A DNA stretch of 64,000 bases from Psychroflexus montanilacus (GCF_020164535.1 NZ_JAIQZC010000004.1:62001-126000), one strand, 5' to 3'. Numbered from the stretch's first letter, positions 53,446 through 62,252 are shown. Program-made: numbers and translations. Notes: generated from the sequence alone by a model not told the origin.

Positions 53446-56319
53446 TTAAAATCTTATGTAAGCACTCAGGTAGTAAGTAGTTCCAAATCCAAAGAAATAT
53501 CTATTACCAAATAAAGGGCCATTTTCTCTACTAAGGTCCTCTCCTCGTGTTCTAAAATTACTTGTTCTTGATTGTTCAAATCCTCCAGTTTCATATTCTT
53601 TGTCCAGGATATTATTGATGACAGCAAAGAAACCAACAAAGTAATCTCCAACTTTCCAAGACTTACCTCCAACTACGTTGACTAGAAGGTAATCGTCAAA
53701 TCGCTCTTGTTTCAAAATATCTTTAGCAAGGTTTTCATTGTAATCGTTATATACTATGCCATCGGTGTCCAAAGCAAAATTGTCTGACCTTAACAACCCA
53801 CTCGGACTGATATATGAATGAGAAAAATGATTTGCTGTTACCCCAACATTCCAAAATTCTGGATCCCTATATTCAAACCCAAGCTGAAACACGCGCTCTG
53901 GCCCACCAGGTACTCTAAGGTTTTTCATGTCTGTCTTACCATCGCCAAACCTTAACTGCATATCTGGGAAGTTTTGGCTTGTCAAATAAATATCTGGATT
54001 ACTATCGTAGATATAATGTCCAAAGGAACCCGCAGCTTTTAATTTGAGAGTAGGTAGGACCTGAGCTTCAACTCCAAATTCAACTCCATAGTGCAGTCTA
54101 TCAATTCCTGTCATTACCTCTTGCACAAAAGCATTGTTTTGATTGTTTGAAGATGGCAAACCTGTGAGTTCTTCTGTATAATAGAATCCTACATTCGTTT
54201 CGTCCTGGAAACCTGTATAGAAACCAGTAAGTCTCCCACTCAAAACTGGAGATTTATAAATGTAGCTTAAATCAGCAGACTGAATTTTCACTTCTGTTAC
54301 CCCATCTACAACATCTCCATTCTGCCTCGCATTACTATATGAATTTTGAATAGTTGGAGCATTTTGGTAATGTGCGGCATTTAATGTAAAAACATTACGA
54401 CCCGATAATCTATAGGTGGCTCCAGTTTTAAGAGCATAAGTTGTAAAGTCAAGTTCCTCGCCAGGACCAAATGATCGTTCTCCTGGAAAAAATCCATTTT
54501 CATAAAGCCCCGTTCTTTGATATATTGTTTTACCGAAACTTAATCCAGTAAAGAAATCAATTCTTTTGTATTGAAATTGAGATTGAATAAATCCATCATA
54601 GACCTCCGCATTAACTTTATAATTGTATTTATAGCGATCTCCCTCTTGCACAGTTCTGTTTGGATTTCTTCGATCAGATTGAGCTAAATCTGATCCTAAA
54701 CCAGAAATTAACGAGCTTTCTTCTGCAAAAAAGTCAACGTCAAGAAAGCGTTCTCCTCCAAGTAGGTCTTCCATTTGTGCAAAATTCTCGCTTTCTAGTT
54801 TTCTGTAATTCAAACGACCATTCAAAGTGATGTTTTCTGACACACTGTAATCTATAATAGAATTGGCCATAAGCTGTTTATCCTCAACTCTGTCCGATTG
54901 TATAGCATATGTTGAATTTCCACCTCGATTTTGATTCAAAAAATTTGCGAAGTAAACATCATTCCAGGGAAACTGACCATCCCTTTGAAAATCCTCTCTA
55001 GCTAAATATGCACTTTGGAAATCCAAAGGTGTAGGGTTTGGATCTCTTAAAAAATAACTAGGAAAGTTTTGATAGTAGATTGGGGAGGGATTCCTCGCTC
55101 CACCCAGGAAAGACTGTTCTCCTGTATTTGAGTCTACGAAAAGTCTTGTTCCGCCATTATCTACTCTAGTCGTTGAGAAGAAACCAAACTGATAGCCTAC
55201 ATTAGTATTGATAGAAAGTTTTTCATCGACATCCCAATAATGGTTTAACATGAAAACCGGTTCCTCAGTTTTACGAATTCTTGAATTTCTTTGAACACCA
55301 TTTAGTCTACCCCAGTTAGGATTATATTCTATCCCTTTCAATTCTACTGCTTCTTGTGTTACAGCAGTTCCCATGCCTCTTCGGTTTGGGGCATAAAATC
55401 CTGTAAAATTCAAGCTGTGCTTGTCATTAATTCTTTTTTCTACAGACAACGAAATCGAATTGGCGTCATAAAGTGTCCCTTCCCTAAACCCTTCTTCTCC
55501 AAATCGTCTAGATAATAATAGAGAGTATGACCAGCCGCCATTTAAAAGGCCAGAATTATAACTCCCCATTACTCTGCCTTGATAACTTCTATTGGAACTC
55601 GCATAAGAAACTCGTCCTCCTTTTCTCATTTTGGAAGCTCTCATTATGATATTTGAAACTCCTGCGACATCACCAATTGTATAATCATTTGCTGAAGCAC
55701 CCATAGTGAACACGCGATTTCTTTGCACGTCATTCAATCCTCCCCAATTAGCCCAGTTGGGTCTGCCAGAAAATTGCTTGTTCATTTCCAAGCCGTTGAT
55801 TAGGACTTTACCGTTAGCATTATCCAAGCCTCTAGGATTGAAAAATGCAGCACTAAAGTCAAAAGCAGCAGCTCTCAAATATGTATCTTGTGAGGAAGCC
55901 AAAAGACCAGATATATTAAAAGAGGAGGCGTCATCTCCATCCAACTCATCTTCTGATAATGAAATGGTACCAATTTGTCTATTTTCTTCATTGATATCAA
56001 CTTCAATCAATAAATCTCCGAGATTAAGCGTTTTACCTTCTTCTATAATTATTGGATATCTCTTTACTTCATAATTGGTTCTATTTACCCCCAAAATTTG
56101 TTCACCTAATGGTAAATTTTGGTTGATGAACGTGAATTTTCCCTGGGCATCAGTAAGAACTTCAATACCTGAATCTTCGATACTAATCACTGCTCTTGGC
56201 ACTGGCTCTTCGGTATCAAAATCCAAAATCACTCCAACTACATTGGTTTCTTGAGCATAAAAACCTAGGCTACAAAACAATAATAATAGCGTAAAAACAA
56301 AATTTTGGCATCTATTCAT
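53446..56319 (-). CDS. TonB-dependent receptor with carboxypeptidase-like regulatory domain
   Basis: A 957-residue outer membrane receptor: signal peptide ending in LGFYA, a CarboxypepD-regulatory-like domain at about 25-110 (VVGVILDFDTEEPVPRAVISIEDSG), a plug with the NANGKVLINGLEMNK region, and a 22-strand barrel ending in the aromatic YYLSAYIRF. It imports a substrate using proton-motive force through TonB. Its own promoter is present, the DUF5689 lipoprotein gene follows it, and a nuclease-like gene diverges upstream. The substrate is inferred only loosely as a nutrient released by that enzyme. Confidence 0.9.
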   Translation of the reverse strand: MNRCQNFVFTLLLLFCSLGFYAQETNVVGVILDFDTEEPVPRAVISIEDSGIEVLTDAQGKFTFINQNLPLGEQILGVNRTNYEVKRYPIIIEEGKTLNLGDLLIEVDINEENRQIGTISLSEDELDGDDASSFNISGLLASSQDTYLRAAAFDFSAAFFNPRGLDNANGKVLINGLEMNKQFSGRPNWANWGGLNDVQRNRVFTMGASANDYTIGDVAGVSNIIMRASKMRKGGRVSYASSNRSYQGRVMGSYNSGLLNGGWSYSLLLSRRFGEEGFREGTLYDANSISLSVEKRINDKHSLNFTGFYAPNRRGMGTAVTQEAVELKGIEYNPNWGRLNGVQRNSRIRKTEEPVFMLNHYWDVDEKLSINTNVGYQFGFFSTTRVDNGGTRLFVDSNTGEQSFLGGARNPSPIYYQNFPSYFLRDPNPTPLDFQSAYLAREDFQRDGQFPWNDVYFANFLNQNRGGNSTYAIQSDRVEDKQLMANSIIDYSVSENITLNGRLNYRKLESENFAQMEDLLGGERFLDVDFFAEESSLISGLGSDLAQSDRRNPNRTVQEGDRYKYNYKVNAEVYDGFIQSQFQYKRIDFFTGLSFGKTIYQRTGLYENGFFPGERSFGPGEELDFTTYALKTGATYRLSGRNVFTLNAAHYQNAPTIQNSYSNARQNGDVVDGVTEVKIQSADLSYIYKSPVLSGRLTGFYTGFQDETNVGFYYTEELTGLPSSNNQNNAFVQEVMTGIDRLHYGVEFGVEAQVLPTLKLKAAGSFGHYIYDSNPDIYLTSQNFPDMQLRFGDGKTDMKNLRVPGGPERVFQLGFEYRDPEFWNVGVTANHFSHSYISPSGLLRSDNFALDTDGIVYNDYNENLAKDILKQERFDDYLLVNVVGGKSWKVGDYFVGFFAVINNILDKEYETGGFEQSRTSNFRTRGEDLSRENGPLFGNRYFFGFGTTYYLSAYIRF

Positions 56320-56365
56320 AGTCTCAATATTATCTTAATGTTAACATAAAACTGTTAAGGCGATG

Positions 56366-56398
56366 CAAATGTATTTAAATTATATTTTTGTATTTCAA
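56366..56398 (-). promoter_or_regulatory. Flavobacterial-type promoter for the TonB-dependent receptor
   Basis: On the minus strand TTG (56398-56396), a 22-nt spacer and TACATTTG (56373-56366) match the consensus. On the plus strand TATTTTTG at 56383-56390 could be the -7 box of the divergent nuclease-like gene, without a good -33 partner. The two promoters would overlap. Confidence 0.72.
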
Positions 56399-56433
56399 GA
56401 AAATAAAAGACTTTACATTAAAATAATATTAGC

Positions 56434-57552
56434 ATGATTCAGACCTTGAAATTTCAAACTTTTCTACTTGGATTTTTATTCTTAATTGCCGGTTGTAGTT
56501 CAACTGAGAAAGCTTCAAATAAGTCATCTAAAACGGATGAATTTTTAATAAATACCATCGCGTTTTATAACTTAGAAAACTTATTCGATACTGAAGATGA
56601 TCCTGATAAATTTGATGAAGCTTCACCAATTATGGAAATGGCAGAAGGTGAAAGGGAAGAGGTTTATAAGAAAAAGGTAGCTAACATGGCAAAGGTGATA
56701 GCTGATATTGGCTCTGATGTAACAGGAATGCCAGCAGCTGTGATTGGAGTTTGTGAAATTGAAAACTTTCAGGTATTGCAGGATGTGGTTAATGATAAAA
56801 GATTATCACCATACAACTACGGAATCATACATTACAACTCACCGGACGCAAGAAGTATAGATGTTGCTTTGCTTTATCAAAAAAGAGTATTTCAGCCAAC
56901 TCACTCAAAAGCTCATGAACTTGTTCTTTATGATAAAGATGATAGAAATAAACGAAAGTATACCAGAGACCAGCTTCACGTTAAAGGAAAACTGGATGGA
57001 GAGGAAATGCACTTTATTGTAAATCACTGGCCTTCCAGAAGTGGTGGTGAAAAGAGAAGTCGGCCAAATAGAGTGAATGCTGCAAAACTCACTAAAAAGT
57101 TACAGGACTCAATTCAAATGGAAGAACCCTATGCTAAAATAATGATTATGGGAGACTTTAATGACGGGCCTTATAACGAAAGCATTAAAGAAGTGCTCAA
57201 CGCTAAGGAATATTCTGATGATTTAGGAATCACAGACATTTATAACCCGTTTGAAAAATTACATAAGAAAGGGGTTGGTACTATTGCTTGGAGAGACACT
57301 TGGGATCTTTTTGATATGATAATGGTAACCAAGCCTCTGGTAAACAAGAAGGACTATAATTCCTACACACTATATCAAGCGAATATATTTAATCCATATT
57401 ATTTACAAAATCCAAAGGGCCGTTACAAAGGTTATCCTTACAGGTCCTTTGCAGATGGAGGTTTTACAGGTGGTTACAGCGATCACTTCCCTGTTTATCT
57501 CTACCTTATCAAAAAGAAATCAGCAAAGACAGAGGTAAGCTCCAGTAACTAA
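56434..57552 (+). CDS. Endonuclease/exonuclease/phosphatase-family lipoprotein
   Basis: A 372-residue lipoprotein with lipobox LIAGC, exposed outside the inner membrane or on the surface. EEP-fold motifs: FYNLENLFD with the metal-site Asn, CEIENFQVL with the metal-binding Glu, NHWPSRSGG with the catalytic His region, MGDFNDGP, and SDHFPVYL with the terminal Asp-His. This is the DNase I-like or phosphodiesterase fold. It diverges from the receptor/DUF5689 unit, which suggests extracellular nucleic acid or phosphate-ester degradation coupled to uptake. Confidence 0.88.
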   Translation: MIQTLKFQTFLLGFLFLIAGCSSTEKASNKSSKTDEFLINTIAFYNLENLFDTEDDPDKFDEASPIMEMAEGEREEVYKKKVANMAKVIADIGSDVTGMPAAVIGVCEIENFQVLQDVVNDKRLSPYNYGIIHYNSPDARSIDVALLYQKRVFQPTHSKAHELVLYDKDDRNKRKYTRDQLHVKGKLDGEEMHFIVNHWPSRSGGEKRSRPNRVNAAKLTKKLQDSIQMEEPYAKIMIMGDFNDGPYNESIKEVLNAKEYSDDLGITDIYNPFEKLHKKGVGTIAWRDTWDLFDMIMVTKPLVNKKDYNSYTLYQANIFNPYYLQNPKGRYKGYPYRSFADGGFTGGYSDHFPVYLYLIKKKSAKTEVSSSN

Positions 57553-57617
57553 TTTGCATTTATTTTAATAAATATTTTACAGAACTGTCGAGTATATCGT
57601 TTAGTTTTAAGTAAAAA

Positions 57618-57842
57618 ATGAAAAATCCAGGTATACCCTTACTAATTCTCACAACCTTAATTTTAATTTTAGTTACCGTTTTCGCATCACTTGGACTTGC
57701 CTTTTCATGGGTGTTTTACCTTACTGTTTTAGGACAAGCCACATTGGTATTTGCAGTGTATAAGGTGTTAACCGATGATTACCATACTGAAAAGACCTTT
57801 AAAGACTGGTACGAGGACCACCCAGAGCCACACGATGACTAG
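57618..57842 (+). CDS. Small two-helix membrane protein
   Basis: A 74-residue protein with two hydrophobic segments (about 6-27 and 30-50) and an acidic, hydrophilic tail (KTFKDWYEDHPEPHDD). The family is not recognised, but it looks like a genuine gene: 66 nt after the nuclease-like gene and 5 nt before the tRNA. It is probably the last backbone gene before the element. Confidence 0.7.
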   Translation: MKNPGIPLLILTTLILILVTVFASLGLAFSWVFYLTVLGQATLVFAVYKVLTDDYHTEKTFKDWYEDHPEPHDD

Positions 57843-57847
57843 ACTCA

Positions 57848-57919
57848 GGCTCCGTAGTTCAATGGATAGAACAAAAGTTTCCTAAACTTTAGATCTAAGT
57901 TCGATTCTTAGCGGAGCTA
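57848..57919 (+). tRNA. tRNA-Arg (anticodon CCU)
   Basis: A full cloverleaf can be folded. The acceptor GGCTCCG pairs with CGGAGCT (first pair G-U). The D stem is GTTC/GAAC, the anticodon stem AAAGT/ACTTT carries loop TTCCTAA (anticodon CCT), and the T stem CTAAG/CTTAG carries loop TTCGATT. The discriminator base is A and CCA is not encoded. It decodes AGG. Backbone-like genes lie to its left and an AT-rich foreign-looking region to its right, so its 3' end is a likely attachment site. Confidence 0.93.
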
Positions 57920-57994
57920 CTTTTGATTATAAAACCCTTATTTTCAGTATATTGTGAAGATTTCTGAATTTAGTATGTACTAGTGATTTTGAAA

Positions 57995-58016
57995 AAGTGG
58001 TCAACAAGTGGTCAAC
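57995..58016. repeat. Tandem 11-bp repeat next to tRNA-Arg
   Basis: AAGTGGTCAAC occurs twice in direct tandem without a spacer, 75 nt past the tRNA. The position and form fit arm-type integrase binding sites beside an attachment site. The rest of 57920-58164 holds no gene. Confidence 0.6.
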
Positions 58017-58164
58017 ATATTTTTAGTTTTATAGATTTTTATTTCTCGTTGTATAGATTAATTATCATTTCGTTTTCTGTCACATATATTAAGAAGTAAT
58101 ATGATTCATTAAAAGCTATATCTAAATGACCGACTATGATTATTAAATAAAAGTCTTCATCATC

Positions 58165-58533
58165 TCAAAGACCTAAAGCCTTAATTCGAGCGATTCTATT
58201 TTTCATGTTTGCTTTATGAAATGCTTCTTTAGTTGTCCTTTCATCATCCCAAATAATATAATGTGTAAATGTAAAATCATCCCAGTTTATAATTTCGTCA
58301 TCATCCTTTTCAGTTGTGTACACATGTTTATCGAAATGTTCGAATAATTCTTTTTCAGAAATTCGGGTCATTTCAAAATCCCCGGGATAACCACACCGAT
58401 AAAGCTTATTATCATAATAACATATGGTAGTAAAATACTGCGAATCCTTGTATTCATAAGTCGTTTCAAAAACTTCTTTTCTTTTTAAAAGTAATTGAAT
58501 GTGTTTTTTAAGTGCTCTTTTTGAATTTTTCAT
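58165..58533 (-). CDS. Hypothetical protein of the element
   Basis: A 122-residue soluble protein with a basic helical start (NSKRALKKHIQLLLKRKEV), a beta-rich middle rich in Tyr (YEYKDSQYFTTICYYDNKLYRCGYPGDF) and an acidic segment (EKDDDEIINWDDFTF). No family is recognised. The region to its right, 58534-58813, is AT-rich and shows no gene. Coding character is plausible but not certain. Confidence 0.55.
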   Translation of the reverse strand: MKNSKRALKKHIQLLLKRKEVFETTYEYKDSQYFTTICYYDNKLYRCGYPGDFEMTRISEKELFEHFDKHVYTTEKDDDEIINWDDFTFTHYIIWDDERTTKEAFHKANMKNRIARIKALGL

Positions 58534-58813
58534 TAGTTATCTGATTTAAAATGATTTATAAGTTTAAATTATAGCTTTTATTTAAAATTTAGTTTACTCT
58601 ATATTGTATCATTTATTCTTTGAAAAAGCCTAGTAGTACAACATATTACTCTTATAATCTTTTGTTTAGCTCTTGTTTTTAAATTATAGAATAAGCGATA
58701 CATTTTATATCTTTACAATCTTCTCATTGGGTTCATTGATTTTAAGTTTTTTCATATTTATAGTAGAAAAGATTCAATTCCATTTCTATATACTTATTTG
58801 AATATCTCAAGCT

Positions 58814-59149
58814 TTAGTTAAAAATTTGATCAATTTTTAACTTTCTAATCTTTTTCTTCCATTCGTCGAAGTTGTAAAATTTATCATTTAGAAAGTACTG
58901 ACACGCCCCATTCCATAGAATTACAGCAGGACCATCTTCCCGATGGCATTTACCATTTACATTCCATTGTTTACCACCAGCTGCGAATTCAATCGCTGGT
59001 CCATCTTCTCTATGAAGTTTTCCATTTGTCCACCATTCTTTAGTACCGTTAGGAAATTCTACGGCATGACCATTTTCTCTATGCTTTTCACCTTTATGAT
59101 TTGTCCATTCTTTAATTCCATTATCATTTATTCTCATTGTTGATTTCAT
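58814..59149 (-). CDS. HREDGPA-repeat protein (short form)
   Basis: A 111-residue protein composed of about four copies of a 22-24-residue unit. Each copy has the form (K)EW-x(2,4)-NGK-x-HREDGPA-x-E/I-F followed by a Gly turn: HRENGHAVEF, LHREDGPAIEF and CHREDGPAVIL. A last degenerate repeat (CQYFLNDKFYNFDEWKKK) acts as a cap. The layout recalls MORN-type beta repeats without matching their consensus. Related repeat proteins are, from memory, scattered in phages and large DNA viruses, with no known function. A longer relative lies at 63163-63789 in the same element. Confidence 0.7.
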   Translation of the reverse strand: MKSTMRINDNGIKEWTNHKGEKHRENGHAVEFPNGTKEWWTNGKLHREDGPAIEFAAGGKQWNVNGKCHREDGPAVILWNGACQYFLNDKFYNFDEWKKKIRKLKIDQIFN

Positions 59150-59218
59150 CTTATCTTTTTTAATATATTTTTATTTAAATTAATCCTCTTTTAATGATTC
59201 GGGTTTACATCATCTTCT

Positions 59219-59515
59219 TTACTTTTCTGTGCTAATTGAATCTAATTCCAGTACAGATTCATAGTAACGTATGTTGCTATTAACACTACTCCTATTAACA
59301 TCGTCTAAATGAATGGTTTCGATAACTATCCCCTCTCTGTCACGAATAGGATACCTCATTCCGCCATTTGCCCACATGTAAATGTTGTAATCATCTTCTA
59401 AAATTTCGAGAATAGGATAGTAACTATTATTTTTTCCTTCATCAACCCATTCTTTATGAGCTTTAAAAGCTGCTACAATTCCTTTTTCCAATAGTTCTTT
59501 TTTTACTTTTAACAT
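59219..59515 (-). CDS. Hypothetical protein behind a palindrome-controlled promoter
   Basis: A 98-residue soluble protein starting MLKVKKELLEKGIVAAFKAH, with mixed helices and strands (YYPILEILEDDYNIYMWANGG; RDREGIVIETIHLDDVN). The family is not recognised. The frame is open 19 codons upstream, but that part lies in the leader of the promoter at 59570-59577. I chose the ATG at 59515, which leaves a 54-nt leader. Confidence 0.6.
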   Translation of the reverse strand: MLKVKKELLEKGIVAAFKAHKEWVDEGKNNSYYPILEILEDDYNIYMWANGGMRYPIRDREGIVIETIHLDDVNRSSVNSNIRYYESVLELDSISTEK

Positions 59516-59569
59516 AATTGTGTTTTTTAAAATTTTAATATTAAATTCGTAAGTCTCTCTTACACACTG

Positions 59570-59622
59570 CAAATATAATTCACATAAAAAGGTTTAATTG
59601 TAATTCTGCAATTTTGCAGAAT
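59570..59622 (-). promoter_or_regulatory. Palindrome-regulated promoter (left copy)
   Basis: On the minus strand, the 16-mer TCTGCAAAATTGCAGA (59620-59605) lies exactly 27 nt before the -7 box TATATTTG (59577-59570), followed by CAGTGTGTAAGA. On the plus strand the palindrome extends to ATTCTGCA-ATTT-TGCAGAAT (59603-59622). The same layout occurs at 62253-62303 on the plus strand. The position over and upstream of the -33 region suits an operator or activator site. Confidence 0.7.
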
Positions 59623-59660
59623 CCTATAACCACCATATTTTTAATTTTACATTTATGTTG

Positions 59661-61004
59661 TTATTTAATTCTCACGTTTAACTTCAACTTCAAGCACACG
59701 TCTTTCATTATCCCCTTAACCTTTTCAAAGTTTACGTCCTCGACCATTAGTTCATCAAATACATATATGGCGAGTATGCCTGAAGACGAACATCTCTCAA
59801 TAATTTCAGTCATTATTTTAGTCTCTAACTTGAAGAGCACCCTGGATGTGTTTTTATAAGTATTTTGAAGTTTGTCCTTAATAACCTTGTCTAAAATTTC
59901 TTGATGATTCTCTTTATAAAAGTCATACACTGGGCTCTCTTCCATGTATTTTTCGTTCTTGTTGAAAAATGATAAATGTTCAACTTTAGCAATCTTCACT
60001 AATTCTTCGAATTCAAAATCTTCGTACTTTTTTTTCTTCTTTTTTAAAAATTCAGCAACAAGCTCGTGAGTAATAACTTGATTATTGGCACCCCCAAACT
60101 TTCGAAATATTAGATTTGGATGAAAACATGAAAAATCTAAACTCACTAATTTATTCCCAGTAGATTTTACCTTAAATAATTCACGTATCAATAATGGCAT
60201 CAGGTTATACTTTGTTGTGACTCTATAACCCGCATTCTCTCCCCCTATTTTAGGGATATTAAAGTTATCCCTCAGTAGTTCGAACAGCTTTATGTAATCT
60301 TCAACGTAGACGTATTCAGCCACACGTTTCTTTTTACCTAATGTCTTCAACTGCTTCCCTTTTTTGTTTTTCCATTTTTTCCTTGAATAGCTCTGTAAAT
60401 GAGCTTTAACTTCCTGTGTATTTGGCAATTCTATTTTATCTAAATTCGATATTTCATTTTTTGCAATAATACATCTGAGTGACTCATCTAATTTTTTTCT
60501 AATGTTTCGCTTATGTAATTGTTGGGCATACTGAGAATTCAATCCATATCTATCAAAAGAAGATTTGTAATACTTATCATGAATCTTATAAGAAGTGGAC
60601 TTTACATTCATTTTATGCCCTAAGCCCTTCTCTATATAATTATGTTCTATTAAAAGATTTAGAATCAACCTGTATCTGGTTGTATCCTCAATTCCAGTTC
60701 CAATTTGCTTTTTCAGTATTCTACCATTGAGTTGGATATATTTATTATCTACATAGTTATCATTGAATTTAACCTCTCTAAGCCATGTGAATGTGAAGTT
60801 CGATAACAGTAAATAAATGAGCTCTAAGGCTGCTTCTCTATCTTTATGGATATTTGTAAGGTCTGTGGTTATTAAGTCCTTATTTATATCTCTTATGAGG
60901 TTCTTGGGTAGCTTAATGATTGCTTGCTCTTCTTTAAGTATGCTTAAAATTTGACTTGAACAGTCAATGTTTTCATCTTCCAGTATTTCTTTTAGGTTGT
61001 TCAT
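59661..61004 (-). CDS. Replication protein: winged-helix N-terminus and family-A-polymerase-like C-terminus
   Basis: A 447-residue protein. Residues of about 70-170 look like a replication-type winged helix (GRILKKQIGTGIEDTTRYRLILNLLIEHNYIEK, then a KSTSYKIHDKYYKS wing). The C-terminal part has two motifs placed as in family A polymerases. Motif A is LDFSCFHPNL with Asp290. Motif C is IYVFDELMVED with Asp417 and Glu418, preceded by QNTYKNTSRVLFKLETKIM at 380-398, which resembles the NTxxQGxxADxxK segment before HDE in Pol I. No exonuclease or full thumb domain fits in the length. It may be a minimal polymerase or a plasmid-type initiator. The 900 nt upstream look like an origin. Confidence 0.65.
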   Translation of the reverse strand: MNNLKEILEDENIDCSSQILSILKEEQAIIKLPKNLIRDINKDLITTDLTNIHKDREAALELIYLLLSNFTFTWLREVKFNDNYVDNKYIQLNGRILKKQIGTGIEDTTRYRLILNLLIEHNYIEKGLGHKMNVKSTSYKIHDKYYKSSFDRYGLNSQYAQQLHKRNIRKKLDESLRCIIAKNEISNLDKIELPNTQEVKAHLQSYSRKKWKNKKGKQLKTLGKKKRVAEYVYVEDYIKLFELLRDNFNIPKIGGENAGYRVTTKYNLMPLLIRELFKVKSTGNKLVSLDFSCFHPNLIFRKFGGANNQVITHELVAEFLKKKKKKYEDFEFEELVKIAKVEHLSFFNKNEKYMEESPVYDFYKENHQEILDKVIKDKLQNTYKNTSRVLFKLETKIMTEIIERCSSSGILAIYVFDELMVEDVNFEKVKGIMKDVCLKLKLNVRIK

Positions 61005-61306
61005 ATTTTATCTGTTTTTTTATAAGCTTTCCGTTTTTCTCAATTAAAGGGTAAACAGACCTGGGGATAATTACTTCCCCAGGAAACCCATAGGTGTTAA
61101 GAACCTACACACTATATATTCAAGGTTTTAGCTTTCCTACATATGTTATATGAGATTTAATGAAAAAGTTTAAAAAAAAATTCAGAACGCCTTTTTTAGG
61201 AAAAGGCTTTATTTAAAAAAGGGGGATAATTAGGGGTAATTATATTTCAAAAAGACTTTAAGCAACTACCCATCAAATAGTTACCATTAAAATCTTTTAA
61301 TAAAAC

Positions 61307-61362
61307 AGGAACAATATGAATGATAAGACAGATTCAGATTAGTAAATACAGAAATTTGGTTT
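61307..61362 (+). repeat. Direct repeat, copy 1
   Basis: The unit runs from AGGAACAATATGAA through GATAAGA and AGTAAATA to AATTTGGTTT. The second copy begins at 61593 with the same order of blocks and several substitutions and short indels. Confidence 0.55.
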
Positions 61363-61592
61363 GGAAATGTCAATGTACTCGGTAGTACTCAGGCTAAAAT
61401 TCATAAATATTAATCATTCTAAACTGCTTTATTTAAGCCCTGTCGAGCTTTTATGAGTATCTAATACAATTAAACTACAAACCAATAAACCTTTATTACA
61501 AGGCTCATATTTAAACTACTAAAAGAAGGGGGGATATTTTCATTCATTTTCCTCTCAACACCTATAAGTAAAGCGATTTAATGATCAAAAGA

Positions 61593-61647
61593 AGGAACAA
61601 TATGAAGGGATAAGAAAGATAAAGTATATAAATAGAAAAATTTGGTT
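61593..61647 (+). repeat. Direct repeat, copy 2
   Basis: Matches copy 1 at 61307-61362: AGGAACAATATGAA, then GATAAGAAAGAT, ATAAATAGA and ATTTGGTTT, in the same orientation and 286 nt apart. Two copies are few for a classical iteron array. Confidence 0.55.
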
Positions 61648-61904
61648 TTTTACTCAAGTTTTAGTCTTTGCTGTTGTCTTACTAGTTTATCCTCTAACAC
61701 TAATCTAAATGAGTTGCTAGCCCCCGAGGCGCAGCAACGTTTATATTTATTAATCACATCTAAGTCCAGACCACTTACCCATCAGCATTTACAGGCTTTT
61801 AAAGGTGCAATCACCCATTAAATATAAAGTTTTTTCAAAATATTTTGCAACATCACTAAACAAAAGTGCTGTTCGTGTATATAACTATTAAATAAATATA
61901 TACA

Positions 61905-62189
61905 ATGAAAATAAAAACGAAAACAAAGAATGCCTGGATAAATAAAAGGTTGTCGCCAAAGGAATTAGAGATTATTAAAAATTCAAAAGAAATTTTCACT
62001 ATCGATAAAGCATGTTCCTATCTATCAGTCAATAGAGCTACACTGTATCGATGGACAAAAAAGGGATTAATCAATCAATATAGCCTAGGCGGTAGAAAAT
62101 ATTATTTGAGGCAGGACATACTACATAGTTTGAAGAGGCACTCATCAAAACCTGCCAAGAGACAGTTAACCAATATTCAATTACCCTAA
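61905..62189 (+). CDS. Helix-turn-helix (excisionase/MerR-type) DNA-binding protein
   Basis: A 94-residue protein with the HTH_17 pattern: FTIDKACSYLSVNRATLYRWTKKGLINQYSLGGRKYYLRQDIL at about 31-73, where the first helix pair reads the operator and the GGRKYY wing follows. The ends are basic. Such proteins are excisionases or copy-control and expression regulators on Bacteroidota mobile elements. It is encoded divergently from the replication gene across the origin-like region, and it is the obvious candidate to bind the shared 16-bp palindrome; that link is inference. Confidence 0.85.
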   Translation: MKIKTKTKNAWINKRLSPKELEIIKNSKEIFTIDKACSYLSVNRATLYRWTKKGLINQYSLGGRKYYLRQDILHSLKRHSSKPAKRQLTNIQLP

Positions 62190-62252
62190 AATCAGATTTT
62201 TGAAAGATAAAATATGTGGCTTATACAAATTTTGAATAACATATTTCGATAA

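Larger units (their letters stand above)
61005..61904. other. Noncoding 0.9-kb region with hairpins and imperfect direct repeats (possible origin)
   Basis: No gene of credible length lies here. Seen in it: a CCTGGGG/CCCCAGG stem at 61060-61083, a GCCTTTT/AAAAGGC stem at 61189-61207, and two imperfect direct repeats. The repeats are 61307-61362 and 61593-61647, both running from AGGAACAATATGAA to AATTTGGTTT, each preceded by a GGGGGATA block (61221 and 61529). Flanked by the divergent replication and HTH genes, it is a good candidate origin and control region. Confidence 0.5.

Noticed and set aside
57995-58016. Tandem repeat as a CRISPR remnant
   Set aside because: Only two 11-bp units with no spacers and no cas gene. 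No CRISPR array was found anywhere in the window.
58943-59143. Plus-strand frame opposite the short HREDGPA gene
   Set aside because: It mirrors the repeat units of the minus-strand gene; the HREDGPA repeats clearly identify the true coding strand.
61811-61830. Short ACCCAT-type motifs (61266, 61773, 61811) as an iteron array
   Set aside because: The shared core is only about seven bases in an AT-rich region, and the spacing is irregular; not distinguishable from chance by eye.
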